Positions 37,776 through 46,973 of a DNA stretch of 64,000 bases are shown here, piece after piece. The DNA lies in contig NZ_CP116615.1 of assembly GCF_024832785.1 (NCBI RefSeq), forward strand, positions 434,001-498,000. The letters are read 5' to 3'. The notes beneath the pieces are model-generated. The model was not told the DNA's origin. It did not search any database and was given only the letters and a program-made list of their open reading frames with translations. The translations under genes were made by a program, and so were the position numbers. Position 1 is the first letter of the stretch; every line of letters begins with the position of its first letter. This DNA is from Fontisphaera persica. Lineage in GTDB: Bacteria > Verrucomicrobiota > Verrucomicrobiia > Limisphaerales > Fontisphaeraceae.

Positions 37776-38924
37776 TCAGGCCAGCGCATTCTCTACATGC
37801 GCATAGGCCTCCTGCCATTCACGTATGGCGGAACGCAGGGCCGCAGTCGCTTCGCGGAAATCGCGCTGGATGAGGGCCCACCTCTCGCGGGAGGAAGCCA
37901 GCCGGTTTTGCAAGGCCTGGCGGTATTCAATTTCCCTGGCCTCCCATCGAGCAAAGGTCTCTTGCAGGCGGACCTTGGTGGCCTGTAAGCGCGGGAGGGC
38001 GGGATGGACCTTGGGGGCGATGGCGGGATGAAGTCGAGATTCCAACCGCCGTTGTTTTTCTTCTATCTCCGCCAGCAGGATGCGTTCTGCTGGCACGCGG
38101 CGCAGGTCGGAAGCCAGGCCCAGGCGGGCCAGCAACCAGATGGTCCATTTGGTGGGATCAAACTGCCACGGTTTTACGCCGTTGCGGTAGTCGTACTGAA
38201 AGGCATGGTGGTAGTTGTGATAACCCTCGCCAAAAGTGAAAAAGGCCATGATGGCGCTGTCCTTGGCGGTATTGCGGCTGGAATAAGGCTGCCGTCCGAT
38301 GGTGTGGCAGAGGGAATTGATGAAGAAGGTGAATTGCTGCACCGCCACGATGCGGGCCACGCCCCCCATTAAAAAACCGCCCAACGCGCCCGGCCATCCG
38401 GCCCACAGGCCGCCCAGGACTGCCGGCAGCAGCAAACCGCAGACTCCGGCGATGGCGAGATAGTGTTGGTGTTGCCAGCGCACCAGGGGATCGGCCTGCA
38501 GGTCTTTCACATTGTCCAGATTTGTGGCTGGCTCCATTTTGAAAAGTATCCACCCAATGTGCGCGTGCCAGAAACCCTTGGAAATATCATAAGGGTCGTC
38601 ATCACTATCCGTGTGCTTGTGGTGTCGCCGATGGTCGCTGGCCCAGCAAAGGGCGCTGTTTTCAAACGCCGCCGCGCCAAACACCAGCGTTGCCAGACGC
38701 ACCGGCCAGGCGGCCCGAAACGAGCGGTGGGAAAAGAGACGATGATATCCCAAGGTGATGCTCAGGCCGGTGGCGCTGAAAAACACCAGAAAAAGAGCGG
38801 CTTGGTACCAATCGAGTCCGTACTGCCACAGGTAAATCGGCAGGCCAACCAGTGCCAGAACAATAAGAGACATCAAAAACACGCTGTTACGCCAATTCAC
38901 CCGATCCCATGGAATGCTTGTCAT
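37776..38924 (-). CDS. Delta-9-type fatty acid desaturase with C-terminal coiled coil
   Basis: This membrane di-iron acyl desaturase introduces a double bond into acyl-CoA or acyl lipids. The three His boxes are present: HRLFSH, HRRHHKHTDSDDDP and HNYHHAFQYDYRNG, with the extra NSLCHTIG His, between four hydrophobic helices. The ATG at 38924 is chosen because a candidate promoter overlaps the longer start at 38948. Residues from about 285 to the end (about 95 residues) form a charged helical extension (LAEIEEKQRRLESRL ... QALQNRLASSRERWALIQ), which is not part of the desaturase core and predicts a coiled coil. Confidence 0.93.
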   Translation of the reverse strand: MTSIPWDRVNWRNSVFLMSLIVLALVGLPIYLWQYGLDWYQAALFLVFFSATGLSITLGYHRLFSHRSFRAAWPVRLATLVFGAAAFENSALCWASDHRRHHKHTDSDDDPYDISKGFWHAHIGWILFKMEPATNLDNVKDLQADPLVRWQHQHYLAIAGVCGLLLPAVLGGLWAGWPGALGGFLMGGVARIVAVQQFTFFINSLCHTIGRQPYSSRNTAKDSAIMAFFTFGEGYHNYHHAFQYDYRNGVKPWQFDPTKWTIWLLARLGLASDLRRVPAERILLAEIEEKQRRLESRLHPAIAPKVHPALPRLQATKVRLQETFARWEAREIEYRQALQNRLASSRERWALIQRDFREATAALRSAIREWQEAYAHVENALA

Positions 38925-38938
38925 GATCAAAGTCCTAC

Positions 38939-38967
38939 AGTATAGCATTGCTTGTCTGCTGGCGCAA
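38939..38967 (-). promoter_or_regulatory. Candidate desaturase promoter
   Basis: On the minus strand TTGCGC (38962-38967), a 17-bp spacer and TATACT (38939-38944) precede the ATG at 38924 by a very short leader. The rest of the 328-bp divergent region up to 39253 shows no gene or other strong signal. Confidence 0.4.
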
Positions 38968-39252
38968 AAAATCGAGGATTCATTGGCTTTTTACGTCTCG
39001 CAAATGGGTGCACCGAGGCGAAGAGGCCAATTGTTGAGTAAACCAAACCGCCACTTGCTCTCATGAGCCCATGCAGTTTGGTGGCGTTCATGCCCCTCCT
39101 GTCTCGATGCAGGGCATGGTGATGCTCCGACAATATCAATTCCAGTGGTCCGCTTTTATCAGACCGCTTCCTTTTTCCCTACCATCCACCTAGAATCTGC
39201 GTCCGGGGTCTGCTCCTTCAGCAACTTGTTGGGAGTTGAGGTGTGGTTAATA

Positions 39253-39669
39253 ATGGCAGGTATGAATAATATGAAACCCAAACAACCCATAGCCGCCCTC
39301 CTGGGCGGATTACTTATACTCGCCGGATTGGCGTCGCTGGCGCTGCCCTTAAAATGGGTCGGCGTGATTCCCGCCATGATTGGCGGCTCGCTGCTTTATT
39401 TAAGTTACCGCCCCGGTCGAGGCGCCACGATGCTCTTCGGGCACGCCTGCCTGGTGACGGGCTGCCTGCTGGTGACTTGGGGGATTTACCTGCTGCCGCA
39501 TTCCGAACCCAAGCTGCTGCATATTTTGGGACGTCCTTTATTTTGGGGGCTGATTTCCATCTTTGGGGGCATCTGCGCCAACTACCACGGCTTCTGTCGC
39601 TGCGTGGGCGCGGCAGACGCCAAATCGGCCTGTAGTGAAACGCCGCGATGTTCTGCCCACAGAACCTGA
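39253..39669 (+). CDS. Small polytopic membrane protein, unknown function
   Basis: The chosen start (ATG at 39253) has GAGGTG nine bases upstream and gives 138 residues; the frame extends upstream without a better start. Four hydrophobic segments are visible: PIAALLGGLLILAGLASLAL, VGVIPAMIGGSLLYLSY, LFGHACLVTGCLLVTWGIYL and FWGLISIFGGICANYH. The C-terminus has Cys/His residues (GICANYHGFCRCVGAADAKS) that could bind a metal. No family is recognised; both neighbours are unrelated. Confidence 0.6.
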   Translation: MAGMNNMKPKQPIAALLGGLLILAGLASLALPLKWVGVIPAMIGGSLLYLSYRPGRGATMLFGHACLVTGCLLVTWGIYLLPHSEPKLLHILGRPLFWGLISIFGGICANYHGFCRCVGAADAKSACSETPRCSAHRT

Positions 39670-39803
39670 AAAGCGCAATGTGTTCACCGGCACCCAGATG
39701 GGGGAACGGGTTGGCCAGCCCCAACCGAGGCATAAGTATTGGCAAAACCACGTTTCCCGTCAGGCAGGCTGGTTGAATGTGTGACGCAAATCCTTTTGAT
39801 TTA

Positions 39804-39880
39804 TGGCGCGTCCGGCAGGACTCGAACCTGCAACCTTCTGATCCGAAGTCAGAAGCTCTATCCAATTGAGCTACGGACGC
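39804..39880 (-). tRNA. tRNA-Arg (anticodon UCG)
   Basis: The minus-strand sequence folds as a full cloverleaf. The acceptor GCGTCCG pairs with CGGACGC, the D arm is GCTC..GAGC, the anticodon stem TCTGA/TCAGA encloses the loop CTTCGGA (anticodon TCG at positions 34-36), and the T arm is GCAGG-TTCGAGT-CCTGC. The discriminator is G, and a CCA end appears to be encoded at 39804-39806. Confidence 0.96.
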
Positions 39881-40052
39881 CCACCCTCTAGGGGAGAGGC
39901 AGCATTTCCGGTTTCCTAACTCGGCCTAAAAATCCCGCAAATGGGGCGGGAATGCAATGGCAAAAGCCACACTTTCTGCAAATCCGAATTCAAAATCGGC
40001 CGAAACGGCTCCGTTGGACTTGTGCGATAGTGTCCCCGGTGAATGATAGGGC

Positions 40053-40589
40053 TTATGCTTTGCCTTTTTTACCGGGGATTTGGGTGAGGGTCCGTATTTT
40101 GGGCCACAACGGGCGCAAATCGTCATCCTTGAGGGCCATGGAGGTCAGGTGGGTGGCGTCTTCGGTCAAGCGAAAGGCGCGGAGCAACCAATCCCAGGCC
40201 TCCTCCAGTCGGCCCAACTGGGCAGCGTAGCAGGCCAGGTTATAGGGCACGATGTCCAGCTCCGGGAAAAGCCGGGCTGCGGGCAGGAGGGCGTGGAGGG
40301 CTTTTTCCAGTCCGCCCCCTTTTACGCGGCGCAGGGCATAGGCCTGATGGATGTAACCAGCCGGTTCAATGGGGTCCGCCTGGATTTGCTGCCGGGCGAG
40401 TGCAAGGGCTGTTTGCCAATCCGCCAATTCGTGAGCGATGCGCCACTGCAGTTCGAGGATGACCGGATGCTTTTGCGCGCCAGGGGAAAGCCGCTCCAAC
40501 TCGGCTTTGGCTTCGTGGGCATTGCCCAATTCCAGCCAGCCGAGGGCGGCGTTTGCCAGGAGGGCGTCAGCCGGGTCCAGCGACTTCAT
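40053..40589 (-). CDS. TPR-like soluble protein
   Basis: The ATG at 40589 (MKSLDPADALL) gives 178 residues without a signal peptide. Helical pairs follow the TPR pattern: ALLANAALGWLELGNAHEAK, LQWRIAHELADWQTALALAR, YIHQAYALRRVKGGGLEKAL and PYNLACYAAQLGRLEEAWDW. The C-terminus is basic (IPGKKGKA). It probably acts as a protein-interaction scaffold. It is divergent from the FAD oxidoreductase at 40710, with 120 bp between. Confidence 0.8.
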   Translation of the reverse strand: MKSLDPADALLANAALGWLELGNAHEAKAELERLSPGAQKHPVILELQWRIAHELADWQTALALARQQIQADPIEPAGYIHQAYALRRVKGGGLEKALHALLPAARLFPELDIVPYNLACYAAQLGRLEEAWDWLLRAFRLTEDATHLTSMALKDDDLRPLWPKIRTLTQIPGKKGKA

Positions 40590-40709
40590 GTTGATATACC
40601 ATAAGCTGGCGCAGCGGGAAATGCAAAGGGGGGCGGGGCGGCTTGGTGGTTGAATGTTTGGTGATATATTGAGGTGGAAGGGTAGTGAGCAACAGCCAAT
40701 CATTCACAT

Positions 40710-41972
40710 ATGCGCAAATACGAACAAACGGATGTTCTGGTGGTCGGGGCGGGGCCGAGCGGCATGGTCGCGGCATTGACGCTGGCCCGGGAAGGGGTGC
40801 CGGTCATGGTGGTGGACCAGGAATGGCGGCGCGCGGCTCGTAGTTATGCCTGCGCTTTGCATGGGCGCACCCTGCGTTTGCTGGCCGAACTCGGGTTGGG
40901 CGGGGAATTATTGAGCGCCGGGTGGCGCATTGAGCGACAGGTGTTCTACCTGCGCCATCAGAAAGTGGGCGAAGTGCGCCTGGACCAGTTGGGCGGCGGC
41001 TATCCTTACGTTTTAGTCATACCCCAAAGCGAGCTGGAGGGGCTGCTGGAAAAGGCGTTGCGACAGATGTCTCATGTGCAGTTGCTGTGGAATCATCGGC
41101 TGGCCAGCCTGGTGCCCGAAACCACCGAAGTGCTCAGCACGGTCGAAAAACTGGCGGAAAGCGCCACCGGTTACATCGTTCCGACCTGGGACTGGGTGGT
41201 CAAGGAGAGCTTTTTGAATCACGCCAATTATGTGGTGGGCGCCGACGGGCAACATTCTTATGTGCGGCGGGCCATGGGCATCGAGTGGCAAGCCGGGGCA
41301 GCGCCCGAGACGTATGAAATATTTGAGTTTATTCTGCCCTCCGAGGCCGGTCATGAGGCGTTGGTGGTGTTGGAAGAAAACGGACTTTCCTATTATTGGC
41401 CCCTGGGGCCGGACCGTGGGCGGTGGGCTTTTTCCAAAAACTCGCGGGCGGAGGAGGAATTTCAGCCCAAGTTGCGCGAGCCGGTTCAGGTGGTGCATCG
41501 TGGCCCGCAGGATGTGCTGGTCGGGCAACTCAGCGAGCGGCTCAAGCAGCGGGCGCCTTTCTTCAAAGTCGAACCCCAAGAGGTGGTGTGGCATGGGCAG
41601 GTGCGCTTTGAACGCCGCGTGGCGAGGCGTTTTGGGGTGGATCGTTGCTGGTTGGCGGGCGATGCGGCCCACCAAACCGGGCCGGCGGGCATGCAAAGCA
41701 TGAATGCGGGATTGTGGGAAGCGCATGATTTGGGCCGGCGTCTGGCGCGGGTCTTGCGGCAGCAGGGCGGCAGGGAATTGTTCGAGGAGTATCACCAGCA
41801 ACACCAGCGCGCTTGGCAAGCTTTGTTGGGGTTGCAAGGAGGATTGCAATGCGGGCCCACGGCGGAGGCCTGGGTTACTCAGCACCTGCCGCGTCTGCAG
41901 GCTTGTTTGCCGGCTCTCGGCGAGGACCTGGGGCATCTGGCCACCCAACTAGGCCTGGTGTGGCACGGCTGA
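40710..41972 (+). CDS. FAD-dependent aromatic-hydroxylase-type oxidoreductase
   Basis: This 420-residue flavoprotein belongs to the p-hydroxybenzoate hydroxylase-like group. The Rossmann dinucleotide motif is VLVVGAGPSGMVAALTLARE, the DG motif is NYVVGADGQHSYVRRAMG, and the GD motif is RCWLAGDAAHQTGPAGMQSM, where the usual HxxxPxGxxGxN is replaced by HQTGPAGMQSMN. FAD binding is therefore well supported; NAD(P)H-dependent hydroxylation of an aromatic or a quinone-like substrate is inferred from the family. The ATG at 40710 immediately precedes the first motif. It is a single gene, convergent with the TIM-barrel gene downstream. Confidence 0.88.
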   Translation: MRKYEQTDVLVVGAGPSGMVAALTLAREGVPVMVVDQEWRRAARSYACALHGRTLRLLAELGLGGELLSAGWRIERQVFYLRHQKVGEVRLDQLGGGYPYVLVIPQSELEGLLEKALRQMSHVQLLWNHRLASLVPETTEVLSTVEKLAESATGYIVPTWDWVVKESFLNHANYVVGADGQHSYVRRAMGIEWQAGAAPETYEIFEFILPSEAGHEALVVLEENGLSYYWPLGPDRGRWAFSKNSRAEEEFQPKLREPVQVVHRGPQDVLVGQLSERLKQRAPFFKVEPQEVVWHGQVRFERRVARRFGVDRCWLAGDAAHQTGPAGMQSMNAGLWEAHDLGRRLARVLRQQGGRELFEEYHQQHQRAWQALLGLQGGLQCGPTAEAWVTQHLPRLQACLPALGEDLGHLATQLGLVWHG

Positions 41973-42004
41973 ACGCCCGCCGTCCAAGTTGGCCAGCGAA
42001 GGAA

Positions 42005-42988
42005 CTAATCCAGCAAGGCAAAGGCCTTTTTCATGGCAGCCGCCACGGCCGCGCAGGCGGCGTCATTGTCCAGGTCATTCAGGGCCTGGTTGAAGGGTTC
42101 AGCGCGCACCGGGCCATCGTAGCCGATGTTTTGCAGGGAGTTCAAAAAATCCCGCACCGGTATGACCCCGGTGGCCATGGGCAACTCTCGCCGTCCATCC
42201 TGTTGTTGCTCAATGGCGAGGCCGGCGGGCGCGTCGTTCAAGTCCACCGAGACGACGTCGCTGTTTTTCAACTTGAGCAGGTCGGCAGCGGTTTCTCCAG
42301 CCTGCCACCAGTGCCAGCTATCCAGAATCACGCCGACATTGGGCTCGCCGATGTCCCGAATCAAGGCCAGGGTGTCCCGCAAGTTATAGAGAAAGACCTG
42401 CCGGTTGCCCGCGCGGGCGCTGCGCGTGCCCACGTATTCCAATCCCAGGCGCAGGCCATGGTCGCGCAAAATGCGCGCGCCCTCCCGCAGGCGCGTGACA
42501 TGGCGGGACCAGTTTTCCTCGCGGTTCAGGGTGGCATGGGTGGGCGAAAGCCATGTGCCCATGCGCTCCACCCCTGCGCGTTGCAGGGCAGCGGCGGTTT
42601 TGGGCAATTCTTTGAGACTGGCCTGGTAGGCGGCGTCATCTCCGCGAAATTGCAACGGGAAACCGGCCGCCGCCCAGGCCAACTGGCGTGCCGCCATGTC
42701 CTCGCGCAAGGTTTTCAGCGCCTCGTCCGAAAGCCCGGCCAAATAACTGGCGTAAGGCTCGACGGCTTCAAAGCCGTGCTTGGCTGCCAGTTGAATGGCT
42801 TCGATTTGATTGGCACGCACTCCAATGCTGCCGGGGGTCAGAGCCATCCGCATTTTACGGCGGGTTGGGGCGTTTTCAGCGGCCTGCAACCTGGGGAGGG
42901 TTGCGCCCATGGCCAGGAGGCTGCTGAGCATCAACCAGCGCCGGCGTGAGACACCAGGCATGGTCTCAATCAATGGAGTGGGCTTCAT
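42005..42988 (-). CDS. Tat-exported sugar phosphate isomerase/epimerase-like TIM barrel
   Basis: This 327-residue protein has a twin-arginine leader (GVSRRRWLMLSSLLAMGATL) followed by a xylose-isomerase-like TIM barrel (AP endonuclease 2 superfamily). Conserved elements are IEAIQLAAKHGFEAVEP, LRLGLEYVG (metal Glu), VGVILDSWHWW (metal Asp-x-x-His), SVDLNDAP and GPVRAEPF (terminal metal Glu). The full metal site looks intact. Tat export of such folded metal-dependent isomerases/epimerases is common in Planctomycetota and Verrucomicrobiota; the sugar substrate is unknown. Confidence 0.88.
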   Translation of the reverse strand: MKPTPLIETMPGVSRRRWLMLSSLLAMGATLPRLQAAENAPTRRKMRMALTPGSIGVRANQIEAIQLAAKHGFEAVEPYASYLAGLSDEALKTLREDMAARQLAWAAAGFPLQFRGDDAAYQASLKELPKTAAALQRAGVERMGTWLSPTHATLNREENWSRHVTRLREGARILRDHGLRLGLEYVGTRSARAGNRQVFLYNLRDTLALIRDIGEPNVGVILDSWHWWQAGETAADLLKLKNSDVVSVDLNDAPAGLAIEQQQDGRRELPMATGVIPVRDFLNSLQNIGYDGPVRAEPFNQALNDLDNDAACAAVAAAMKKAFALLD

Positions 42989-43106
42989 GGTTGAAGTATT
43001 CCCATTTCTTCTAGGGATGACAAGCCCATCCAGCGCGTGCTAACGCCGCCAAGCGCGTTCAAAACAGGATGCCCCTTGAGAAAAAGGCGAAGTGCCCTGT
43101 GCCAGG

Positions 43107-43859
43107 TCAGGGCTGGCTGACATCGAAAACCAGGCGCGTGCGGCTGCGGCTTTGCACGTTGCGCATTTCCATTTCTTCGAGGCGATACTGGCCGGCAACT
43201 TTTTTGAAGCTGTTCAGTTCAAATTCCTTCAGCAGCCTGCCCTGGGCGTCATAAGCCTGGGCGCGCAGGATGCCGCCGGTTTCGTTGTCAATCCACGAGA
43301 CCACGCGGCTGTAACCCAGGGAGGCATCGCCGGGGCCGGGGCGGCTTTCGAGGACGCGGCAGGGGCGGCTCATGGTCATTTCCTTGCGCAGCAGTTTTTG
43401 GTCGCGCCAGCGCAGAAATTCCAGGCCAAGGTCGCCAATGAAAAAATCCGAGCCGGCAAAAACCTCCGTGGGGGTAATGGCGGTGTTGGTTTGTGTGAAA
43501 GTGTGACTGCCGGGCGCTGCCGTGACCAAGACATAGAGGTTGGGGGCGTTGGGGGACCGATGAATGAGCAACTGGCGGGGCGGCAGGTTGGAATCGCCGC
43601 CCACGGTTTGATAAACACTGGTCCAGCGAGGCTGGCCCGGGATGACTTTGAATAAAAAAGGAATCTCGCGCGCGGGCTGGCCGCGCTGGCGGATGACCAC
43701 CTTGCCCGTCATTTCCACCGGTTCCTCCGGACTCAGGGCGCACAAGTCGGCGGCCAGAGCCTGGCCGGCGGCGGGGTCCGGGGCGGCGGTTGAAGGCAGA
43801 CCCCCAGGGAGCAGCCACAACAGCAGCAGAGGGAAGATGCGCAGGGGCGGAAAGTTCAT
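43107..43859 (-). CDS. LolA-like outer-membrane lipoprotein-sorting protein
   Basis: This 250-residue exported protein has a signal peptide (LLLLWLLPGGLPSTAA). The mature domain shows the half-barrel pattern of the outer-membrane lipoprotein-sorting family: FAGSDFFIGDLGLEFLRW, CRVLESRPGPGDASLGYSRV, VSWIDNETGGILRAQAYDAQG and VAGQYRLEEMEMRNVQS. It probably binds lipid or lipoprotein acyl chains in the periplasm. Its start overlaps the lon stop by 4 bp, so it is coupled to lon, an unusual pairing. Confidence 0.8.
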   Translation of the reverse strand: MNFPPLRIFPLLLLWLLPGGLPSTAAPDPAAGQALAADLCALSPEEPVEMTGKVVIRQRGQPAREIPFLFKVIPGQPRWTSVYQTVGGDSNLPPRQLLIHRSPNAPNLYVLVTAAPGSHTFTQTNTAITPTEVFAGSDFFIGDLGLEFLRWRDQKLLRKEMTMSRPCRVLESRPGPGDASLGYSRVVSWIDNETGGILRAQAYDAQGRLLKEFELNSFKKVAGQYRLEEMEMRNVQSRSRTRLVFDVSQP

Positions 43860-46249
43860 CGGGCACGGAGGGCAAGGCGAATGAGTTCATCCACGTGCCG
43901 GACAAAATGCACCTGCAGCCGGCGCCGCACTTCCTCGGGCACTTCGCTCCAGTCACCACGGTTTTCCTCGGGCAGCGCCACCTGTTTCAGGCCGGCCCGC
44001 GCGGCGGCGAGCACCTTTTCTTTGACCCCGCCCACCCGCAGGACGCGCCCGCGCAGGCTGATTTCGCCGGTCATGGCCAGGTCAGAGCGCACCCGGCGCT
44101 GGCTGAGAAGGGAGGCCAGGGCCACGGCAATGGTGGCGCCGGCGCTGGGGCCATCCTTCGGGGTGGCTCCGGCAGGCACGTGCACATGAATGTCCCATTT
44201 GTCATGATCATCCAGCTTCCATCCCCATTTGGCGCTTTGGCTGCGCAGATAACTCAGCGCGGTTTGGGCGCTTTCTTTCATGACATCCCCCAGCGAACCG
44301 GTGAGCAGCAGCTTGCCGCTGCCGGGCATGCGCGTGGCTTCGATGTAAAGCACATCGCCGCCCACCGGCGTCCAGGCCAGCCCAATGGCAATGCCGGCAT
44401 CGCTGATTTTTTCCGTCTGGTCCTTCAAAAACTTGGGCGGCCCAAGATGGCTTTCCAGGTCCTGGGGTTTGATGATGATGCGCGGGCTTTGACCGTTATT
44501 TTCCACCAGCCGCCGGGCCGATTTGCGCAGGAGGGAGGCCATTTCGCGTTCAAGCTGGCGGACCCCCGCCTCGCGGGTGTAATCGCTGATGATGCGCTTG
44601 ATGGTGGGGGCGGGGATGGAGACCTGCCGGGGAGTAAGGCCGTGCTCCTCCATTTGCCGCGGCAGCAAATGGCGGCGGGCGATTTGCAGCTTCTCCTCCG
44701 CGGTGTAACTGGGCAGGTTGATGACTTCCAACCGGTCGCGCAGGGCGGGGTGCACCGGTTCCAGCCAGTTGGCGGTGGTAATGAACAGCACCTGCGAGAG
44801 GTCGAAGGGCAAATCGAGGTAGTTATCCGTGAACGTGTTGTTTTGTTGCGGGTCCAGCACTTCCAGCAGCGCTGAGGCCGGGTCGCCGCGGAAATCCGCC
44901 CCCACCTTGTCCAATTCATCCAGCAAAATGACGGGGTTGCGGGTCTCAACGCGGCGCAGGCATTGGATGATGCGGCCGGGCATGGCGCCCACGTAGGTGC
45001 GACGATGGCCGCGGATTTCGGCCTCATCATGCATGCCACCCAGCGCGATGCGGGCAAACTTGCGGCCCAAGGCATCCGCCACACTTTTGCCCAGCGAGGT
45101 TTTTCCCACCCCGGGCGGCCCCACCAGACAGAGGATGGGGCCTTTGATTTCCCGTTTGAGCTTCAGGACAGCCAAAAACTCCAGCAAACGTTCTTTTACC
45201 TTTTGCAGGCCATAATGCTGGGCGTCCAGCAGTTGGGCGGCTTTATCCAGGTCAAATTGGTCCTCGGTGGTCCGGGCCCACGGCAGCGCCAGAATCCAGT
45301 CCAGATAATTGCGCGAGACGGTGTACTCGGCGACGTTGGGAGGGATTTGCTGCAAGCGCTCCCATTCCTTGAGGGCCACTTTTCGCACTTCTTCCGGCAG
45401 GGGGTCCTTTTCGATGCGCTCGCGCAGTTGGTTTAATTCGGTGATTTGGGGGTCGCTTTCCCCCAGCTCGCGCTGGATGGCGCGGATTTGCTCGCGCAGG
45501 AAATAATCGCGCTGCGACTTGGCCATGCTGGAGGCCACTTCATTCTGGATTTTGGTGCCCAGGGCAAGCACCTCCAGCTCGCGCTGCATCAGGGGCAGCA
45601 GGAAGGTCAAGCGGTCTTTGACCACCGGCTTTTCCAGCAATTGCTGGCGGTCTTGCAGGCTGATGTTGAGCGTGGGGGCAATCAAATCGGTCAGCGGCCC
45701 CGGCTCATGCGTGTTCAGGGCGGCCACCTTGACCTGTTCGCTCAAGGCTGGCGAAAGTTTGATGATTTCCTGGAATCTGGCCTGGACATTGCGCACCAGC
45801 GCCTCCATTTCCACGGAGTTCTCGGACTGGTCCTTGAGCAATTCCACCCGGGCCTTGAGATAGGGCGCATGGGCTACATATTCCACCACCCGAAATCGCC
45901 GCAGCCCCTCCACCAGCACGCGGACGGTATTGTCCGGGAACTTGAGCATTTTGAGCACCCGCGCCGCGCAGCCGAAGCGGAACAAATCATCAGGGCCTGG
46001 CTCCTCCAAGTCGGGTTTGTGCTGGAGAATCAACCCCAGAAAACGGTCGCCCCCCACCACGTCATCAATGAGTTTGATGCCTTGGGCGGATTCCACCAGC
46101 AGCGGCGCCACCATGCCGGGGAAAAACACAATGTCCGCCAGCCCCATGATGGGCAGAATGTCTGGCAAGGTTTTTCCCGTGGGCCGGGTGGCGGTGGTTT
46201 CTCCGCCTTCAGTCAGAATCGAGATGAACTCTGTATCGGGTGTTACCAT
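43856..46249 (-). CDS. lon: ATP-dependent protease Lon
   Basis: This 797-residue cytosolic AAA+ serine protease has an N-terminal LON substrate domain (LPIMGLADIVFFPGMVAPLLV), then RDYFLREQIRAIQRELGE, which leads into the ATPase with Walker A GPPGVGKTSLGKSVA (about residues 381-395) and Walker B VILLDELDK. The proteolytic domain has the Ser-Lys dyad: Ser in PKDGPSAGATIAVAL (about residue 700) and Lys in GVKEKVLAAARAG. It is full length. It lies 46 bp downstream of hsp20, giving a stress-response pair. Confidence 0.97.
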   Translation of the reverse strand: MVTPDTEFISILTEGGETTATRPTGKTLPDILPIMGLADIVFFPGMVAPLLVESAQGIKLIDDVVGGDRFLGLILQHKPDLEEPGPDDLFRFGCAARVLKMLKFPDNTVRVLVEGLRRFRVVEYVAHAPYLKARVELLKDQSENSVEMEALVRNVQARFQEIIKLSPALSEQVKVAALNTHEPGPLTDLIAPTLNISLQDRQQLLEKPVVKDRLTFLLPLMQRELEVLALGTKIQNEVASSMAKSQRDYFLREQIRAIQRELGESDPQITELNQLRERIEKDPLPEEVRKVALKEWERLQQIPPNVAEYTVSRNYLDWILALPWARTTEDQFDLDKAAQLLDAQHYGLQKVKERLLEFLAVLKLKREIKGPILCLVGPPGVGKTSLGKSVADALGRKFARIALGGMHDEAEIRGHRRTYVGAMPGRIIQCLRRVETRNPVILLDELDKVGADFRGDPASALLEVLDPQQNNTFTDNYLDLPFDLSQVLFITTANWLEPVHPALRDRLEVINLPSYTAEEKLQIARRHLLPRQMEEHGLTPRQVSIPAPTIKRIISDYTREAGVRQLEREMASLLRKSARRLVENNGQSPRIIIKPQDLESHLGPPKFLKDQTEKISDAGIAIGLAWTPVGGDVLYIEATRMPGSGKLLLTGSLGDVMKESAQTALSYLRSQSAKWGWKLDDHDKWDIHVHVPAGATPKDGPSAGATIAVALASLLSQRRVRSDLAMTGEISLRGRVLRVGGVKEKVLAAARAGLKQVALPEENRGDWSEVPEEVRRRLQVHFVRHVDELIRLALRAR

Positions 46250-46295
46250 GGCCCTGTTACCGCCCCCTGCCGCCCCGCCTAACCCTCACCCGTAA

Positions 46296-46700
46296 TCAGG
46301 AACCGCGTCCGGAGGAGGAGTGTCCGTTGCGCTCGGTTTGTTGGAGGGGGATGTCAATCCGCAAAAATCCGTTCACGTAGGCGGCTGTGGCGCGGCTCAA
46401 GTCATAACCGCTGGGGATTTCAATCACATTCTCAAACCGCCCGTAGTTGATTTCCATGACGAGGAAGTTGCATTTGGGAGCGCGGCAGCCGTCGGGGCGG
46501 TCGCCGCTGATGCGCAGGCGGTTTTCCTCGACCGTAAGCGACAAATCCTCCCGGCGCATGCCGGCCAGCTCCACTTTGATGACCAGCCCTTCGTCGGTGG
46601 TATATACATCGGTGTTGGGCACCCAATCGCCCTCGCCCAAGGCGGGGTCCGTGCGCGCCGCATTGCGCGCAAAATGCACCGACGACTTAATCCTATGCAT
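46296..46700 (-). CDS. Small heat-shock protein Hsp20
   Basis: This 134-residue holdase chaperone has an alpha-crystallin domain spanning about 25-118: DVYTTDEGLVIKVELAGM, RREDLSLTVEENRLRISGDR, YGRFENVIEIPSGYD and the closing YVNGFLRIDIPL. The C-terminal tail lacks an obvious I-x-I anchor. The ATG at 46700 gives a normal N-terminus. It lies upstream of lon on the same strand; no CIRCE or other heat-shock operator was found in the 57 bp before it. Confidence 0.94.
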   Translation of the reverse strand: MHRIKSSVHFARNAARTDPALGEGDWVPNTDVYTTDEGLVIKVELAGMRREDLSLTVEENRLRISGDRPDGCRAPKCNFLVMEINYGRFENVIEIPSGYDLSRATAAYVNGFLRIDIPLQQTERNGHSSSGRGS

Positions 46701-46757
46701 ACGATGACACCGTGGATACTTTACTCCATGACTCGCCCCGGCTCAAGCGCAGGTTTT

Positions 46758-46970
46758 TCATGCGGCGGGAGGTTTCAACTGGACGGAGACCGGGCCGTCC
46801 TTGGAGGCGCGCAGATGCACGTTCATGGGGCGGGCGGCGCTGTCGCGACCCCCGCAGCAATGGCCGCAGGCCGGTCCCTTGCCATGGGCGCGGCGCCACC
46901 AGCGCCATCCCAAGGCCATGACGGCCAGAGCCACCAGGCTCAGCGCGGCAATTTCCTGACCCTGCATCAC
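46758..46970 (-). CDS. Small single-span membrane protein with Cys cluster
   Basis: This 70-residue ORF has one transmembrane helix (IAALSLVALAVMALGWRWW), a basic stop-transfer segment and the cytoplasmic motif ACGHCCGG. This resembles the FeoB-associated Cys-rich membrane protein family, but no feoA/feoB is near. It starts 3 bp after the stop of the MnmC-like gene, suggesting translational coupling. A role in metal handling is only a possibility. Confidence 0.6.
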   Translation of the reverse strand: MMQGQEIAALSLVALAVMALGWRWWRRAHGKGPACGHCCGGRDSAARPMNVHLRASKDGPVSVQLKPPAA

Positions 46971-46973
46971 TCT

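Noticed and set aside
39314-39865. Minus-strand frame overlapping the tRNA and the small membrane protein
   Set aside because: It runs through a structured tRNA gene and antisense to a membrane ORF with a good ribosome site.
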